Notes: generated by a model from the letters alone, not told the origin. A DNA stretch of 64,000 bases from Rathayibacter sp. VKM Ac-2857 (GCF_013205025.1 NZ_JABMLE010000005.1:109533-173532); one strand, 5' to 3'; positions 25,527 through 34,699 are shown, counted from the stretch's first letter. Program-made: numbers and translations.

Positions 25527-26503
25527 CGCGCGTGAAGACCCTGGTCCTCGGACCCTCGCACTGGCACGTGCCCCTGCTCGCAGAGCGCATAGCGGCGCGC
25601 CACGACGTCGTCGGGATCAGCGACGCGACCCCGACCGCCGTCGCGGGACTGGCGGAGCTGTGGGACGCGCCGGTGTCCGAGTCGTGGCGTGAGGTGGTCG
25701 CGGCGCATCCCGACGCGGAGCTCGCCTACGTCTTCCTCCCCCACGACGAGATGCGGGAGGCGTGCCTCGCCCTCATCGCCCGGACGATCCCCTTCGTCGT
25801 CGAGAAGCCGGCCGGGATCTCCCTGGCCGAGCTGGTCGAGATCCGGACCGCCGCAGAGGCGGCCGGAGTGCCGACCGCCGTGCCGCTCGTGCAGCGCGGT
25901 GGACCGGTCGACCGGTGGCTGGAACGCGCCGGGCAGGCCGTCTACGAGAGCACCCGCTTCATCGCCGGCCCGCCGGAGCGGTACCTCGCGAACGGCAGCC
26001 CGTGGATGGTCGAGCCCGCCCGCGCCGGCGGCGGCTGCCTGCTCAACCTGGCCCCCCACTTCATCGACCTCTTCCTCCAGTCCGCGGGAGCGAGCAGCGC
26101 GGCCGTGACCGCTTCGCTCTCCTCCGCCCTGCACGGGCGGCCGATCGAGGACTTCGCATCCCTCACCCTGACCACGCCCGACGGGCGGATCGCGACGATC
26201 GAGACGGGCTACGCCTTCCCCGACTCGCCGCTCAAGCGGCACTGCTCGTACCTCCGCACCGGGACCGCCGGCACGGCGTCCATCGGCTCGGACGGCACGG
26301 CCTCCTTCACCTCGACGGAAGGGGTCACCGAGACCGCTCGCTTCGACGTCGACAGCGACCCGCTCTACGCGGTCTTCGTCGACGCCGTCGCCGACGGACT
26401 CGAGGACGGCTGGACGGGGCTCCCCGGAATCCGCGACCTGGAGGCGACGATGGAGATCGTCTGGGCGGCGTACGCCCACGCACGACGAGGGGAAGAACGA
26501 TGA
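25523..26503 (+). CDS. Gfo/Idh/MocA-family oxidoreductase (second copy)
   Basis: A 326-aa relative with an altered N-terminus (TLVLGPSHWHVPLLAERI) in place of the GxGxxG loop, VEKPAG, and a substrate domain (GGGCLLNLAPHFIDLFL) with the His-Phe-Ile-Asp segment expected at the active site. The HWHVP nucleotide loop is typical of a subgroup of these enzymes. Four-base overlaps join it to the first copy and to the LacI gene, suggesting that two related redox steps act in series or as a pair. Confidence 0.85.
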   Translation: MTRVKTLVLGPSHWHVPLLAERIAARHDVVGISDATPTAVAGLAELWDAPVSESWREVVAAHPDAELAYVFLPHDEMREACLALIARTIPFVVEKPAGISLAELVEIRTAAEAAGVPTAVPLVQRGGPVDRWLERAGQAVYESTRFIAGPPERYLANGSPWMVEPARAGGGCLLNLAPHFIDLFLQSAGASSAAVTASLSSALHGRPIEDFASLTLTTPDGRIATIETGYAFPDSPLKRHCSYLRTGTAGTASIGSDGTASFTSTEGVTETARFDVDSDPLYAVFVDAVADGLEDGWTGLPGIRDLEATMEIVWAAYAHARRGEER

Positions 26504-27492
26504 CCATTCCGAGCATCGAGGCGGTCGCCGCGGCGGCGGGCGTGCACAAGTCGACCGTGTCGCGGGCGTTCTCCCGTCCCGAGGCGGTCAAGCGCCAGAC
26601 GCGGGAGCACATCCTCGAGATCGCCGCGTCGATGGGCTACTCGATGAGTCCGCTGGCCCAGGCGCTGCGCACGAAGACGAGCACGCTCGTCCCGCTCATC
26701 GTCCCCGACATCACCAACCCGTTCTTCGCCGAGCTGGCCAAGACGATGACCGCCGCGGCGGTCGAGCGCGGCTACCAGCTCGTGCTCTGCGTGACCGAGA
26801 ACGACGCCGGCGCGACCGGCCGCTACCTCCAGGCGATGCAGGCGATGTACGCGCCCTTCGGCGTGATCGCCCCCTCCACCCGGATCGATCCGGCGGAGCT
26901 CGCGCCGTTCGGCTTCGGCAGCCGCCTCGTCGTCATCGACCGCATCGACACCGACGATGCGATCTCGACCGTCACCGTCGATAGCGCGAAGGGCATCGAG
27001 CTCGCCTTCGACCACCTCCTCGCCCTGGGCCACCGGCGCATCGTGTACGTCTCCGGCATCATCGGCACCCACACCGCCGCCGACCGCCGGAACGCCTACC
27101 GCCGCCTGACGACGCAACACGGCGTCGACCCCCTCGAGTTCGACGAGGGAGTGGGCGCGGACGCCGGCCAGCACGCCGGCACCCGGCTCGCCACGATGCC
27201 GGACCGGCCGACGGCCGTTATCGCCGCGAACGACATGGTCGCGCTCGGCCTCATCAGCGCCCTCGGCTCGCGCGGGATCTCCGTGCCCGGCGACGTCTCC
27301 GTCGTCGGCTTCGACGGACTGCCGCTCGGTGCGCACAGCACCCCGCCCCTCACCTCGGTGCAGCAGCCCATCGCGGTGATGGGCCGTCTCGCGATCACCC
27401 TCGCGGAGCAGGCGGCCGCGAACGGCCACGTCGACCACGTCGTCCTCCAGCCCGAGCTGCTCGTGCGCGCGTCGACCGGACCGGTCCGATGA
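26500..27492 (+). CDS. LacI-family transcriptional regulator
   Basis: A 330-aa LacI protein with a helix-turn-helix at the start (SIEAVAAAAGVHKSTVSRAFSRPEAV), a hinge with an LAQALRTKTS-type motif, and a periplasmic-binding-like effector domain (VPLIVPDITNPFFAELAK, VVIDRIDTDD, GHRRIVYVSG, IAANDMVALGLISAL, VVGFDG). It is encoded within the operon it likely represses; the 13-bp repeats at 21418 are the probable operator. The inducer would be the imported sugar. Confidence 0.94.
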   Translation: MTIPSIEAVAAAAGVHKSTVSRAFSRPEAVKRQTREHILEIAASMGYSMSPLAQALRTKTSTLVPLIVPDITNPFFAELAKTMTAAAVERGYQLVLCVTENDAGATGRYLQAMQAMYAPFGVIAPSTRIDPAELAPFGFGSRLVVIDRIDTDDAISTVTVDSAKGIELAFDHLLALGHRRIVYVSGIIGTHTAADRRNAYRRLTTQHGVDPLEFDEGVGADAGQHAGTRLATMPDRPTAVIAANDMVALGLISALGSRGISVPGDVSVVGFDGLPLGAHSTPPLTSVQQPIAVMGRLAITLAEQAAANGHVDHVVLQPELLVRASTGPVR

Positions 27493-28037
27493 GCGCGCGC
27501 CTGATGCCCGGCATCAGCCACGTGGACCACGCCGCCTTCGCGGTGCCGGACCTGGAGGAGGCCGTCGCCTTCTTCGTCGAGGTCCTCGGGGCGCAGGAGC
27601 TGTACCGCTCTCAGCGAGGACCGGACGCCGCCTTCATGCCCCTGCACTTCGGCGTCCCGGAGGACGCGGCGCTCGAGCTCTCCATGCTGCGGCTGCCCCC
27701 GAACCTCAACATCGAGCTCTTCCAGTGGAGCACCGCCGACCAGAGGTCGGAGCACCCGCGGCTCAGCGACCGCGGTGCCCACCACCTGTGCCTCGTCGTC
27801 GACGACGTCGACGCCGCCGTCGAGCACCTCCGCGGGATCGCCGGCGTCGAGATCCTCGGCGGACGCAAGGAGGTGGGCGGCGACAGCCCGTCCGTCGCCG
27901 GCAACCGCTGGACCTACTTCCGGACCCCCTGGGGTCTCCACATGGAACTCGTCGACCGCTCCCGGGTGCGCAACGCACCGGACCTGGTCGGACCGGCGGA
28001 CTGGAACCGCCCTGCAGAAAGGACCACCTCCCCATGA
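27489..28037 (+). CDS. VOC-superfamily (glyoxalase-fold) protein
   Basis: A 182-aa protein with two beta-alpha-beta-beta-beta repeats. Candidate metal ligands are His in SHVDHAAFAV, Glu in NIELFQW, His in GAHHLCLVVDDVDAAV and Glu in GLHMELVDR. VOC enzymes include epimerases, dioxygenases and lyases that bind an enolate through a divalent metal. An enolisation or ring-opening step in the operon pathway is plausible. It overlaps both flanking genes by four bases. Confidence 0.85.
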   Translation: MSARLMPGISHVDHAAFAVPDLEEAVAFFVEVLGAQELYRSQRGPDAAFMPLHFGVPEDAALELSMLRLPPNLNIELFQWSTADQRSEHPRLSDRGAHHLCLVVDDVDAAVEHLRGIAGVEILGGRKEVGGDSPSVAGNRWTYFRTPWGLHMELVDRSRVRNAPDLVGPADWNRPAERTTSP

Positions 28038-28927
28038 TCATCGCCGGACACACCCTCGGAACCCCCGGGCAGACCCTTCCCGACGCCCTCCGCCTCTTCC
28101 GGACGGCCGGACTCGACGCCGCGGAGGTCATCTATCAGGCGGACTATCCCGCCGCGATCGACCCCACCGGCAGCCGAGCCGTGCAGAACGCGGCCGCCGC
28201 AGCGTCGGGGGAGGGCGTGCCGATCGTCGCGCTCACCCCGTACACGACCTCCATCAACAGCACCGACACGACCGACTGGCGGAAGGGCGTCGACGAGTTC
28301 CGCGGCTGCATCGACGCCGCGCAGGAGCTCGGCGCGGCGCGCGTCCGCGTCTACGCGGGATCCTGGCAGCCCGGCAATGCGAACCACTCGGCCCACTGGG
28401 GTCAACTGCGCACCGCGCTCGGAGTCCTCTCCGGCTACGCCGCCGACGCCGGCGTCGTCCTCTGCGTCGAGAACCACTTCGGCACGATGACCCAGACCGC
28501 CGCCGACACCGCCCGCCTCGTCCGCGACATCGGCTCGCCCTCGGTCCGGGTCCTCTACGACCAGGCGAACCTGACCTTCACCCACGACGAGGACTGGCAC
28601 GAGGCCTTCGCGATCCAGGGCGAACTGATCAGCCACGTGCACGTGAAGGACCTCGTCTTCAAGGACCCGAACGCCCGCTTCCGCGCCAGCGACACCGCCC
28701 GGGTCAAGGCCGAGGAGCGCGCGGTCTCCTCCCGCGTCGTCGGCGACGGCGTCGTGCCGTGGCCCGAGATCCTCGGCGAGCTGATCCGCCGAGGCTACGA
28801 CGACGTCCTCACCCTCGAGTACGAGTACCGCTGGCACCCGCAGGACCTCCCCGAGCCGGCCGTCGGATTCGCCGACGGCGCCCGCGCGGTCCGCGACATC
28901 CTCGCGCGGAACGCGGTGACCTCGTGA
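28034..28927 (+). CDS. Sugar isomerase/epimerase-like TIM-barrel protein
   Basis: A 297-aa AP-endonuclease-2-like TIM barrel. Metal-ligand segments are VVLCVENHFGTMTQ (Glu), VRVLYDQANLTF (Asp), ISHVHVKDLVF (His) and VLTLEYEYRWHP (Glu). Relatives include xylose isomerase-like enzymes, inosose dehydratase and 3-dehydroshikimate dehydratase. The last possibility fits the shikimate-dehydrogenase-like gene downstream; the inosose option fits the Gfo/Idh partners. The sequence alone does not decide. Confidence 0.85.
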   Translation: MIIAGHTLGTPGQTLPDALRLFRTAGLDAAEVIYQADYPAAIDPTGSRAVQNAAAAASGEGVPIVALTPYTTSINSTDTTDWRKGVDEFRGCIDAAQELGAARVRVYAGSWQPGNANHSAHWGQLRTALGVLSGYAADAGVVLCVENHFGTMTQTAADTARLVRDIGSPSVRVLYDQANLTFTHDEDWHEAFAIQGELISHVHVKDLVFKDPNARFRASDTARVKAEERAVSSRVVGDGVVPWPEILGELIRRGYDDVLTLEYEYRWHPQDLPEPAVGFADGARAVRDILARNAVTS

Positions 28928-29907
28928 GCGGCGTGCTCCGCGTCGGAGTCGTCGGCGCCGGCAACATCGCGAGCATCGCGCAGCTCCCCACCCTGGTCGG
29001 CCGCGACGACATCGAGCTCACCGCGCTGATCACCCGCAAGAGCGATCCGAGCGCCCTGTTGCGCCGCTGGGGTTTCCTCGCCGCGTACCCCACTGTGGAA
29101 GCGGCGCTCGAGGCAGAGGAGCTCGATGCGCTCTTCGTCCTCACTCCGCGCTCCGAGCACGTCGAGGCGACGCGTCTCGCGCTCGAGGCGGGGGTGGACG
29201 TCTTCTGCGAGAAGCCGCTCGCGACGAGCGCGGCCGACGCCGAGATGCTCGCCCGCCTGGCCGAGGCCGAGAGGCGGATCCTGATGGTCGGCTTCAACCG
29301 GCGCTTCGCCCCCGTCTACGAGGCCGGGCGTCGCGCGTTCGCCGAGAGCGGGGCGACCTTCTGCATCGCGCAGAAGAACCGTGCCGGCTCCGAGTATCGG
29401 GCGACGTTCGAGAACGCGATCCACATGGTCGATCTGCTCCGCTGGTACTGCGGGGGAGAGCCGGTGGAGGTCACCGCGCACGCCGCGGGTGACGACCTCT
29501 GGCAGGAGGACGGCGTGAGCGCCCTCATCCGCTTCGACAACGGGAACACCGGCGTGCTGATGGCCGCCCGCACGGCCGGCGCCTGGAGCGAGAAGCTCGA
29601 CGCCTACGGCGGCGGCGTCACCGCGGCCGTCACCGCGCCCGATCGGATCGCCCTGACCCGCGACGGTGAGACGACCGTGCGGGAGATGTCGCCGGAGGCC
29701 TTCGGCTGGGCGACCGCGACGCAGACCTTCGGGTTCGCCGGCGCAGTGCACCACTTCCTCGACCGTGTCCGCGACCGCGAGCAGCCCCTCACCTCCGGAG
29801 CGGACGCCGCCAAGACGCAGCTGCTGCTCGACCGCATCCTCACGGCGGCCGGGCTCCCGACGGAAGAGCAAGAAGGACGAGAGTGGGCCAGCCATGCTAA
29901 GAAATGA
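28924..29907 (+). CDS. Gfo/Idh/MocA-family oxidoreductase (third copy)
   Basis: A 327-aa enzyme with a classical nucleotide loop VGVVGAGNIASIAQLPTL, the FCEKPLAT strand, LMVGFNRRFAP and the substrate-domain segment ENAIHMVDLLRWY. It starts at GTG inside the TIM-barrel gene's stop. It is closer to the standard family than the second copy in this operon. Three such enzymes in one operon suggest oxidation, isomerisation and re-reduction of a cyclic polyol or sugar acid. Confidence 0.9.
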   Translation: MSGVLRVGVVGAGNIASIAQLPTLVGRDDIELTALITRKSDPSALLRRWGFLAAYPTVEAALEAEELDALFVLTPRSEHVEATRLALEAGVDVFCEKPLATSAADAEMLARLAEAERRILMVGFNRRFAPVYEAGRRAFAESGATFCIAQKNRAGSEYRATFENAIHMVDLLRWYCGGEPVEVTAHAAGDDLWQEDGVSALIRFDNGNTGVLMAARTAGAWSEKLDAYGGGVTAAVTAPDRIALTRDGETTVREMSPEAFGWATATQTFGFAGAVHHFLDRVRDREQPLTSGADAAKTQLLLDRILTAAGLPTEEQEGREWASHAKK

Positions 29908-30676
29908 CGACGTCGTGCCGACCGCATCTGAGCAGATCGTCCTGATCACCGGGTCGAACGGCGGCATCGGTGCCGCGATGGTGGCGGCGTTCGCGCGATC
30001 GGGGGCGACCGTGATCGGCGCCGACCGCGGCGAGAACGCCTCCGACGAGACGGACGAGTACCACTCGCTCGACGTGACGGACGAGGCGGCGACCGCCGCG
30101 GTCGTGCGCTCGATAGTCGAGCGGCACGGCCGGCTCGACGCCCTCGTCCACGCGGCCGGGGTGCTCGGCGAAACCCCCGACCCGATGCGCACCAGCACCG
30201 CCGAGTTCGAACGGGTCCTCACGATCAACGCCACCGGCACCTTCACCATCGTTCGCGAGAGCGCGCAGGCGATGCTCGACACCGGGACGAAGGGGACGAT
30301 CCTCCTTTTCTCCTCCGTCGCCGCGAAGGAGGGCCGGACAACCTATCTGCCCTACAATGCGAGCAAGATCGCGGTCCTGCACATCATGTGGTCGATGGCG
30401 CAGATCCTCGGCCCGTCGGGGATCTCGGTCAACGCGATCACTCCGGGTCCGGTCGAGACGAACATGTGGGCGCAGCTCGCGGACGCCTCCGGGAGTGAGG
30501 TCGACTCAGCTGTGAAGGCCCGAGCAGTCCGCGCCGCGCAGCTGCCTATGAAGCGTTTCGCCCGGCCCGACGAGGTCGCGAGCGCTGCCCTGTTCCTCAC
30601 CGATCCGGTGAACCGCTACATCACGGGCGTCAGCCTCGATGTGGCGGGAGGCGCGCACCTGGGGATGGGCAGCTGA
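29894..30676 (+). CDS. Short-chain dehydrogenase/reductase
   Basis: A 260-aa classical SDR: TGSNGGIG, VHAAG, LLFSSVAA, YNASK, VNAITPGPVETNMW and a C-terminal TGVSLDVAGG. It begins 14 bases inside the previous gene, so translation is coupled. It probably supplies another NAD(P)-dependent step in the operon pathway. Confidence 0.9.
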   Translation: MLRNDDVVPTASEQIVLITGSNGGIGAAMVAAFARSGATVIGADRGENASDETDEYHSLDVTDEAATAAVVRSIVERHGRLDALVHAAGVLGETPDPMRTSTAEFERVLTINATGTFTIVRESAQAMLDTGTKGTILLFSSVAAKEGRTTYLPYNASKIAVLHIMWSMAQILGPSGISVNAITPGPVETNMWAQLADASGSEVDSAVKARAVRAAQLPMKRFARPDEVASAALFLTDPVNRYITGVSLDVAGGAHLGMGS

Positions 30677-30689
30677 CGGTGCAGCTCCG

Positions 30690-31502
30690 ATGATCAGCGG
30701 GAGGACGACGCTCATCGCTCATCTGGGCTACCCCACGGACACCTTCACCTCGCCCTCGATCTGCAATCCCTGGTTCGAGAGGAACGGATTCGATGCGGCC
30801 GTCATTCCGATGTCGGCCAAGGCGGTGGGCTATCCGGACCTGTTCCGATCGCTGTTCACCCTGACCAATCTCCGTGGGGCGCTCGTCACCATGCCTCACA
30901 AGGTCACGACCATGGATCTCGTCGACGAGGTCAGCCCTGCCGCCGCGATCGCCGGTGCGACCAACGCCGTCGTCAGGCGGGAGGACGGCTCGCTCCTGGC
31001 CGACCAGTTCGACGGTGCCGGTTTCGTCCGCGCACTCGTCAAGAAAGGGTTCGTCCCCCACGGCACGCGCGTGATGATCATCGGCACGGGCGGAGTGGGA
31101 TCGGCCATCGCCGCGTCTCTGGCGGGGGCCCGGGTCGGCGAGATCGGACTCGTAAATCGCAGCAGCGCCTCGGCGGAGGCTCTCGCCCAGCGTCTCCGCC
31201 ACTACTACCCGGAGGTGGCGACCGGCCTCGGATCGCGGGACCCCCGCGGGTACGAACTGATCGTGAACGCGACCTCGCTGGGGCTGCGGGCGGGCGACCC
31301 GCTGCCCGTCGATCTCGACGGCGTCGACAGTGGGACCTACGTGGCGGACGCGGTCAACACGACTGCACTGACTCCGTTCCTGGCGGCAGCGCTCGAGAGA
31401 GGCTGCACAATCCAGGTCGGCGCCGACATGCTGTACGAGATGGTCCCGGCGTACCTGGCCTTCTTCGGATTCGAGGGTGCCACGGCCGAAGAGCTGCGCT
31501 AG
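30690..31502 (+). CDS. Shikimate-dehydrogenase-like oxidoreductase
   Basis: A 270-aa protein of the AroE/YdiB family. The substrate domain has HLGYPTDTFTSPSICNPWFE (a modified version of the usual Gly-x-P-x-x-x-S-x-S motif) and VTMPHK with the catalytic Lys. The Rossmann loop is IIGTGGVGSAIA, and the C-terminus has VNATSLGL. Its place at the end of a sugar operon suggests a quinate/shikimate-type or other cyclic polyol substrate rather than aromatic biosynthesis. The TAG stop is part of the CTAG where an IS481-type element inserted, but the coding sequence is unharmed. Confidence 0.82.
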   Translation: MISGRTTLIAHLGYPTDTFTSPSICNPWFERNGFDAAVIPMSAKAVGYPDLFRSLFTLTNLRGALVTMPHKVTTMDLVDEVSPAAAIAGATNAVVRREDGSLLADQFDGAGFVRALVKKGFVPHGTRVMIIGTGGVGSAIAASLAGARVGEIGLVNRSSASAEALAQRLRHYYPEVATGLGSRDPRGYELIVNATSLGLRAGDPLPVDLDGVDSGTYVADAVNTTALTPFLAAALERGCTIQVGADMLYEMVPAYLAFFGFEGATAEELR

Positions 31503-32591
31503 CTGTAGTTCCTCGGGACGTTGTGAACGGGTGACGTAGAAGAAGACCTCCGGGACGATGTGGGTTACCACACATGCATCGTCACCGGAGGTCTTCGTGA
31601 CTCACGCTAATGCCCCCGTCACGCCTGCTGGCAGGGAACGTCTGGCTCGGCTGATCGTTATCGACGGCTGGCCGGTGCGCCGGGCGGCGGAGAGGTTCCA
31701 GTGCTCACCGGCGACCGCCGCGAAGTGGGCGGAAAGATACCGATCCGGTCTGCCGATGACCGACAGGTCGTCCCGGCCTCTGACCAGCCCAAACCGGCTT
31801 GCGACTCGCCTCGAGCGGCGCATCATCGGTCTGCGTTTCACGCTTGGTTGAGGTCCGCAAAGGATCTCGTTCCATCTTGGAGTTCCTCGATCAACGGTCG
31901 GTAGGGTGCTCACCTGCTTCCGAATGCCGCTGCTCGTGCACCTGGACCGCGCCACCGGACTGCCAGTGCGACGACCCGTTCCCGTGCGTTACGAGAAGGC
32001 CCGGGCGGGCGAGCTGGTGCACATGGATATCTAGAAACTCGGTCGAATCCCCGAGGGCGGCGGGTGGAGAGCACACGGCCGAGGATCAGCGCAGGACCGC
32101 AGCTCTCACGTCAGCAGAACCCGTGCCAAACGAGCCGGAGCGGTCGTCTCCCGCGGCTTCCGCTATCTGCACCACGTGGTCGATGACCACTTAAGGCTGG
32201 CGTTCTCCGAGATCCGCGCCGACGAACGAACCGACACCGTGATCGAGTTCTGGCGCCGCGCGACCACGTTCTTCGCCGATGCCGGCATCACCATCGAGCA
32301 AGTCATGACCGACAACGGCCCCGCCTATCGATCTCACGCCTTCAACGCCGAGCTCGGCACGATCCGCCACCGCTTCACCCGCTCCTACCGGCCCCAGACC
32401 AACGGCAAGGTCGAGCGCTTCAACCGCACCCTCGCCGCCGAGTGGGCCTACGCCACCACCTACGACTCCGACGACGCCCGATCCGCCACCTACGCCGCTT
32501 GGCTCCATCACTACAATCACCACCGTCCCCATACCGGCATCGGCGGATCAACCCCCGCAGAACGCGTCCACAACCTCACGGGAAACTACAT
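31503..32591 (+). mobile_element. IS481-type insertion sequence, inactive
   Basis: The element is bounded by related ends (TGTAGTTCC on the left, its near copy TGTAGTTTCC inverted on the right) and flanked on both sides by CTAG (31499-31502 and 32592-32595), the target preferred and duplicated by IS481 elements. It holds one transposase frame with two in-frame stops. The left CTAG contains the stop codon of the shikimate-dehydrogenase-like gene, and the right CTAG supplies the transposase's own TAG. Confidence 0.8.
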
Positions 32592-32595
32592 CTAG
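31597..32595 (+). pseudogene. IS481-family transposase with two nonsense codons
   Basis: One reading frame runs from GTG 31597 to TAG 32595 with family order preserved: N-terminal helix-turn-helix (IDGWPVRRAAERFQCSPATA), RRIIGLRFT, GRVL..FRMPLLVHLDRATGLPV, then the DDE core with HMDI, MTDNGPAYRSHAF and NGKVERFNRTLAAEW. It is interrupted by TGA at 31849-31851, where the family has Trp, and TAG at 32032-32034, where it has Lys. No frameshift is present, so these look like two point mutations after insertion. Not expected to transpose unless complemented in trans. Confidence 0.85.
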
Positions 32596-32686
32596 TGGAC
32601 CCGTCACACGCCGACGTCCATCCCCTCGCCCGGCGTCGCGTCGGAGCGCGGATCACGAGTCGGCGTCGTTCGTCGAACCGCAGAGC

Positions 32687-33502
32687 TCAGGCGGGCAGCT
32701 TGTTGAGCGTGCGCACCTGCTTGTCGAACATCCGCGCGGGGACGAATCTGCGGAGTGCGGACACGGTCGCCGTGCGCCGGCTGCCGGCGTACCGGAGCCC
32801 CGGAGTCGTGTCGGTCGCGGCGGCGACGACCGCCTTCGCCACGACTGCAGGGTCGTCGCCGTCGCGTACGGCCCCCGCCATGTACTCCTCGAACACTTGA
32901 CGCTGAGCACTGTAGGCGAGGAGCGGCTGCTGGCTCCGGAGGATGCTCGATGCGAAGGACGTCCTCGTCCACGCTGGCTCGACCAGGGCGACGCGGATCC
33001 CGAACTCGCGAAGCTCGTGGTCGAGAGACTCCGAGTAGCCCTCGATCGCATGCTTGGTCGCGGAGTAGGCGGCCATGTACGGCTGCGGGATGAGTCCGAC
33101 GATCGAGGAGATGTTGACGATGCGCCCGCTCTTCTGCGCCCGCATGGTCGGCAGGACGGCGTTCGTCACCCGCATGACTCCCAGCACGTTGGTGTCGAAC
33201 AGGGTCTGCACATGCTCGATGGAGGTCTCCTCGGCCGCGCCTGAGGAGCCGAGACCGGCGTTGTTCACGAGGACGTCGAGCCGGCCGTGGGCGGCGAGGA
33301 GCGAGGCGACTGTCGCGTCGACCGATTCGGCGCTCGTGACGTCCAGATCGAGGAATGTCACGCCCGCGACGTTGGGCGCGGTAGACGCCCGTCGGCTCGT
33401 CCCGACGACGGTGAATCCCTGTGCGACGAGTGCGAGCGCCGACTCTCGTCCGATGCCCGTCGATGCGCCAGTGACCAGAGCCACTCGCCCCTGTGCTGCC
33501 AT
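32687..33502 (-). CDS. Short-chain dehydrogenase/reductase
   Basis: A 271-aa SDR with TGASTGIG, NNAG, NISSIVGLI, YSATKHAIEGYSESLDHEL and VEPAWTRT, a pattern seen in oxidoreductases that act on ketones or lipids. ATG 33502 has AGGAGA seven bases upstream. It is divergent from a TetR gene with a dyad in the shared 165-base spacer, so TetR repression is likely. It is unrelated to the sugar operon, being on the other side of the insertion sequence. Confidence 0.9.
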   Translation of the reverse strand: MAAQGRVALVTGASTGIGRESALALVAQGFTVVGTSRRASTAPNVAGVTFLDLDVTSAESVDATVASLLAAHGRLDVLVNNAGLGSSGAAEETSIEHVQTLFDTNVLGVMRVTNAVLPTMRAQKSGRIVNISSIVGLIPQPYMAAYSATKHAIEGYSESLDHELREFGIRVALVEPAWTRTSFASSILRSQQPLLAYSAQRQVFEEYMAGAVRDGDDPAVVAKAVVAAATDTTPGLRYAGSRRTATVSALRRFVPARMFDKQVRTLNKLPA

Positions 33503-33556
33503 GATGCGTCTCCTGCTTGTCGCGCTGCGGATCCCGTGGTCGGGCAGTCCGTCAAC

Positions 33557-33574
33557 TGATACAACACGGTAACA
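33557..33574. promoter_or_regulatory. TetR-type operator candidate TGATAC-N6-GTAACA
   Basis: An 18-bp imperfect dyad lies between the divergent SDR and TetR genes, in a locally AT-richer stretch where both promoters should be. Confidence 0.45.
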
Positions 33575-33667
33575 GATAGTCCGACTACAGCAACACCGAT
33601 GGCGTCTTTCTGCTTGGCAGTGGCGACACTGGAGTAGCATCGACGCCGACCAGAGGAGGTTCTCGCC

Positions 33668-34240
33668 ATGGCGCGACCGCTGAGAGCCGACGCCGAGCGC
33701 AGCGTCCAGGCCATCCTCGAGGCGGCGGAGCGGGTCTTGGCCGCGGACCACTCCGCTCCCATCGAACAGATCGCCGCGGGAGCGGGCCTAACCCGCACGA
33801 CCGTGCACCGCCGCTTCGCAAACCGACAGGCGATCGTCGACGCCCTCGCCATCCGGGCTAAACAGGAACTCGTGAGCGCCATCCGCGACGCCCACATGGA
33901 TGAGGCTCCCGCCCTGGTGGCACTACATCGCATCTCCGAGTCGGTCCTCCGGGTCAAGGACAGGTGGCGCTTCACCCTCGGCGATCCGCTGGCCGTCTCG
34001 ACGGCAGCGACCGAGATCTGGGCAGACATCAACGAGCGCACTCTCGAACTGCTCACGCGGGCCCGCGATGAGGGGCTCATTGAACCCTCGGTCGACCTCG
34101 CCTGGACCAGGCAGGTCTACTACGCCCTCCTCGCTCAAGCGATCGAGAAGACCGACCGATCACTCGGAGAGCAGGACCACGTGGCCCTCGCCTCCCTGGT
34201 CGTCGAGACCCTGCTGCGCGGCGCAAACCCCTATCGCTGA
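33668..34240 (+). CDS. TetR-family transcriptional regulator
   Basis: A 190-aa TetR protein: helix-turn-helix PIEQIAAGAGLTRTTVHRRFANRQAI near residues 34-59, followed by an all-helical ligand domain. ATG 33668 follows a strong AGAGGAGG. The divergent SDR gene is the probable target, with the ligand being its substrate or a xenobiotic. Confidence 0.93.
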   Translation: MARPLRADAERSVQAILEAAERVLAADHSAPIEQIAAGAGLTRTTVHRRFANRQAIVDALAIRAKQELVSAIRDAHMDEAPALVALHRISESVLRVKDRWRFTLGDPLAVSTAATEIWADINERTLELLTRARDEGLIEPSVDLAWTRQVYYALLAQAIEKTDRSLGEQDHVALASLVVETLLRGANPYR

Positions 34241-34350
34241 TCCTCGACGCGCCTCGGCGTCGACATGTGTGGCGACGTTCCCCCAGTTGATGGCGCCGCG
34301 CCGTCTTTCAGAGAACGGTCGGGGTATACCACCGAGCAGTCAGCAGCAAT

Positions 34351-34602
34351 GTGAGGCGCACAGCTCTTCTGTGCCCCGTGGTTCCCGTGTGGGCTGAGTG
34401 CTGGGATTCGACGATGTTAGGCCTTCTTGCCAGGAGGCGGACGACGCGTGAGGTCGTCCCATCCGTCCCCGTGCAGATCAGCTACCGGCTCACGAAATCC
34501 GGTGACGAACTCATCCGCATCCTTCATCCCCTGGTTCGGTGGGCGCACCGACACGAACCATCCGGTAAAGCTCACTGGTCGAAAGACGAGGGATACGCCT
34601 GA
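34351..34602 (+). pseudogene. HxlR-family regulator, C-terminal remnant
   Basis: The segment GLLARRRTTREVVPSVPVQ-ISYRLTKSGDELIRILHPLVRWAHRH has the shape of the HxlR wing and C-terminal helix ('GLI.R..y..vPp.VeY.LT..G..L..vl..l..W...h'). The N-terminal helix-turn-helix part and any ribosome binding site are absent, so only about a third of the gene remains. Confidence 0.45.
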
Positions 34603-34699
34603 CCGGAGCGGATGCGACCCTTCAGGGACGTTGGGGTGGCGTTGCGCGTCAGTAGTCCTTCGAGTCGACGTGGTCGGCAGCTGCCTGGATAATGGATGC

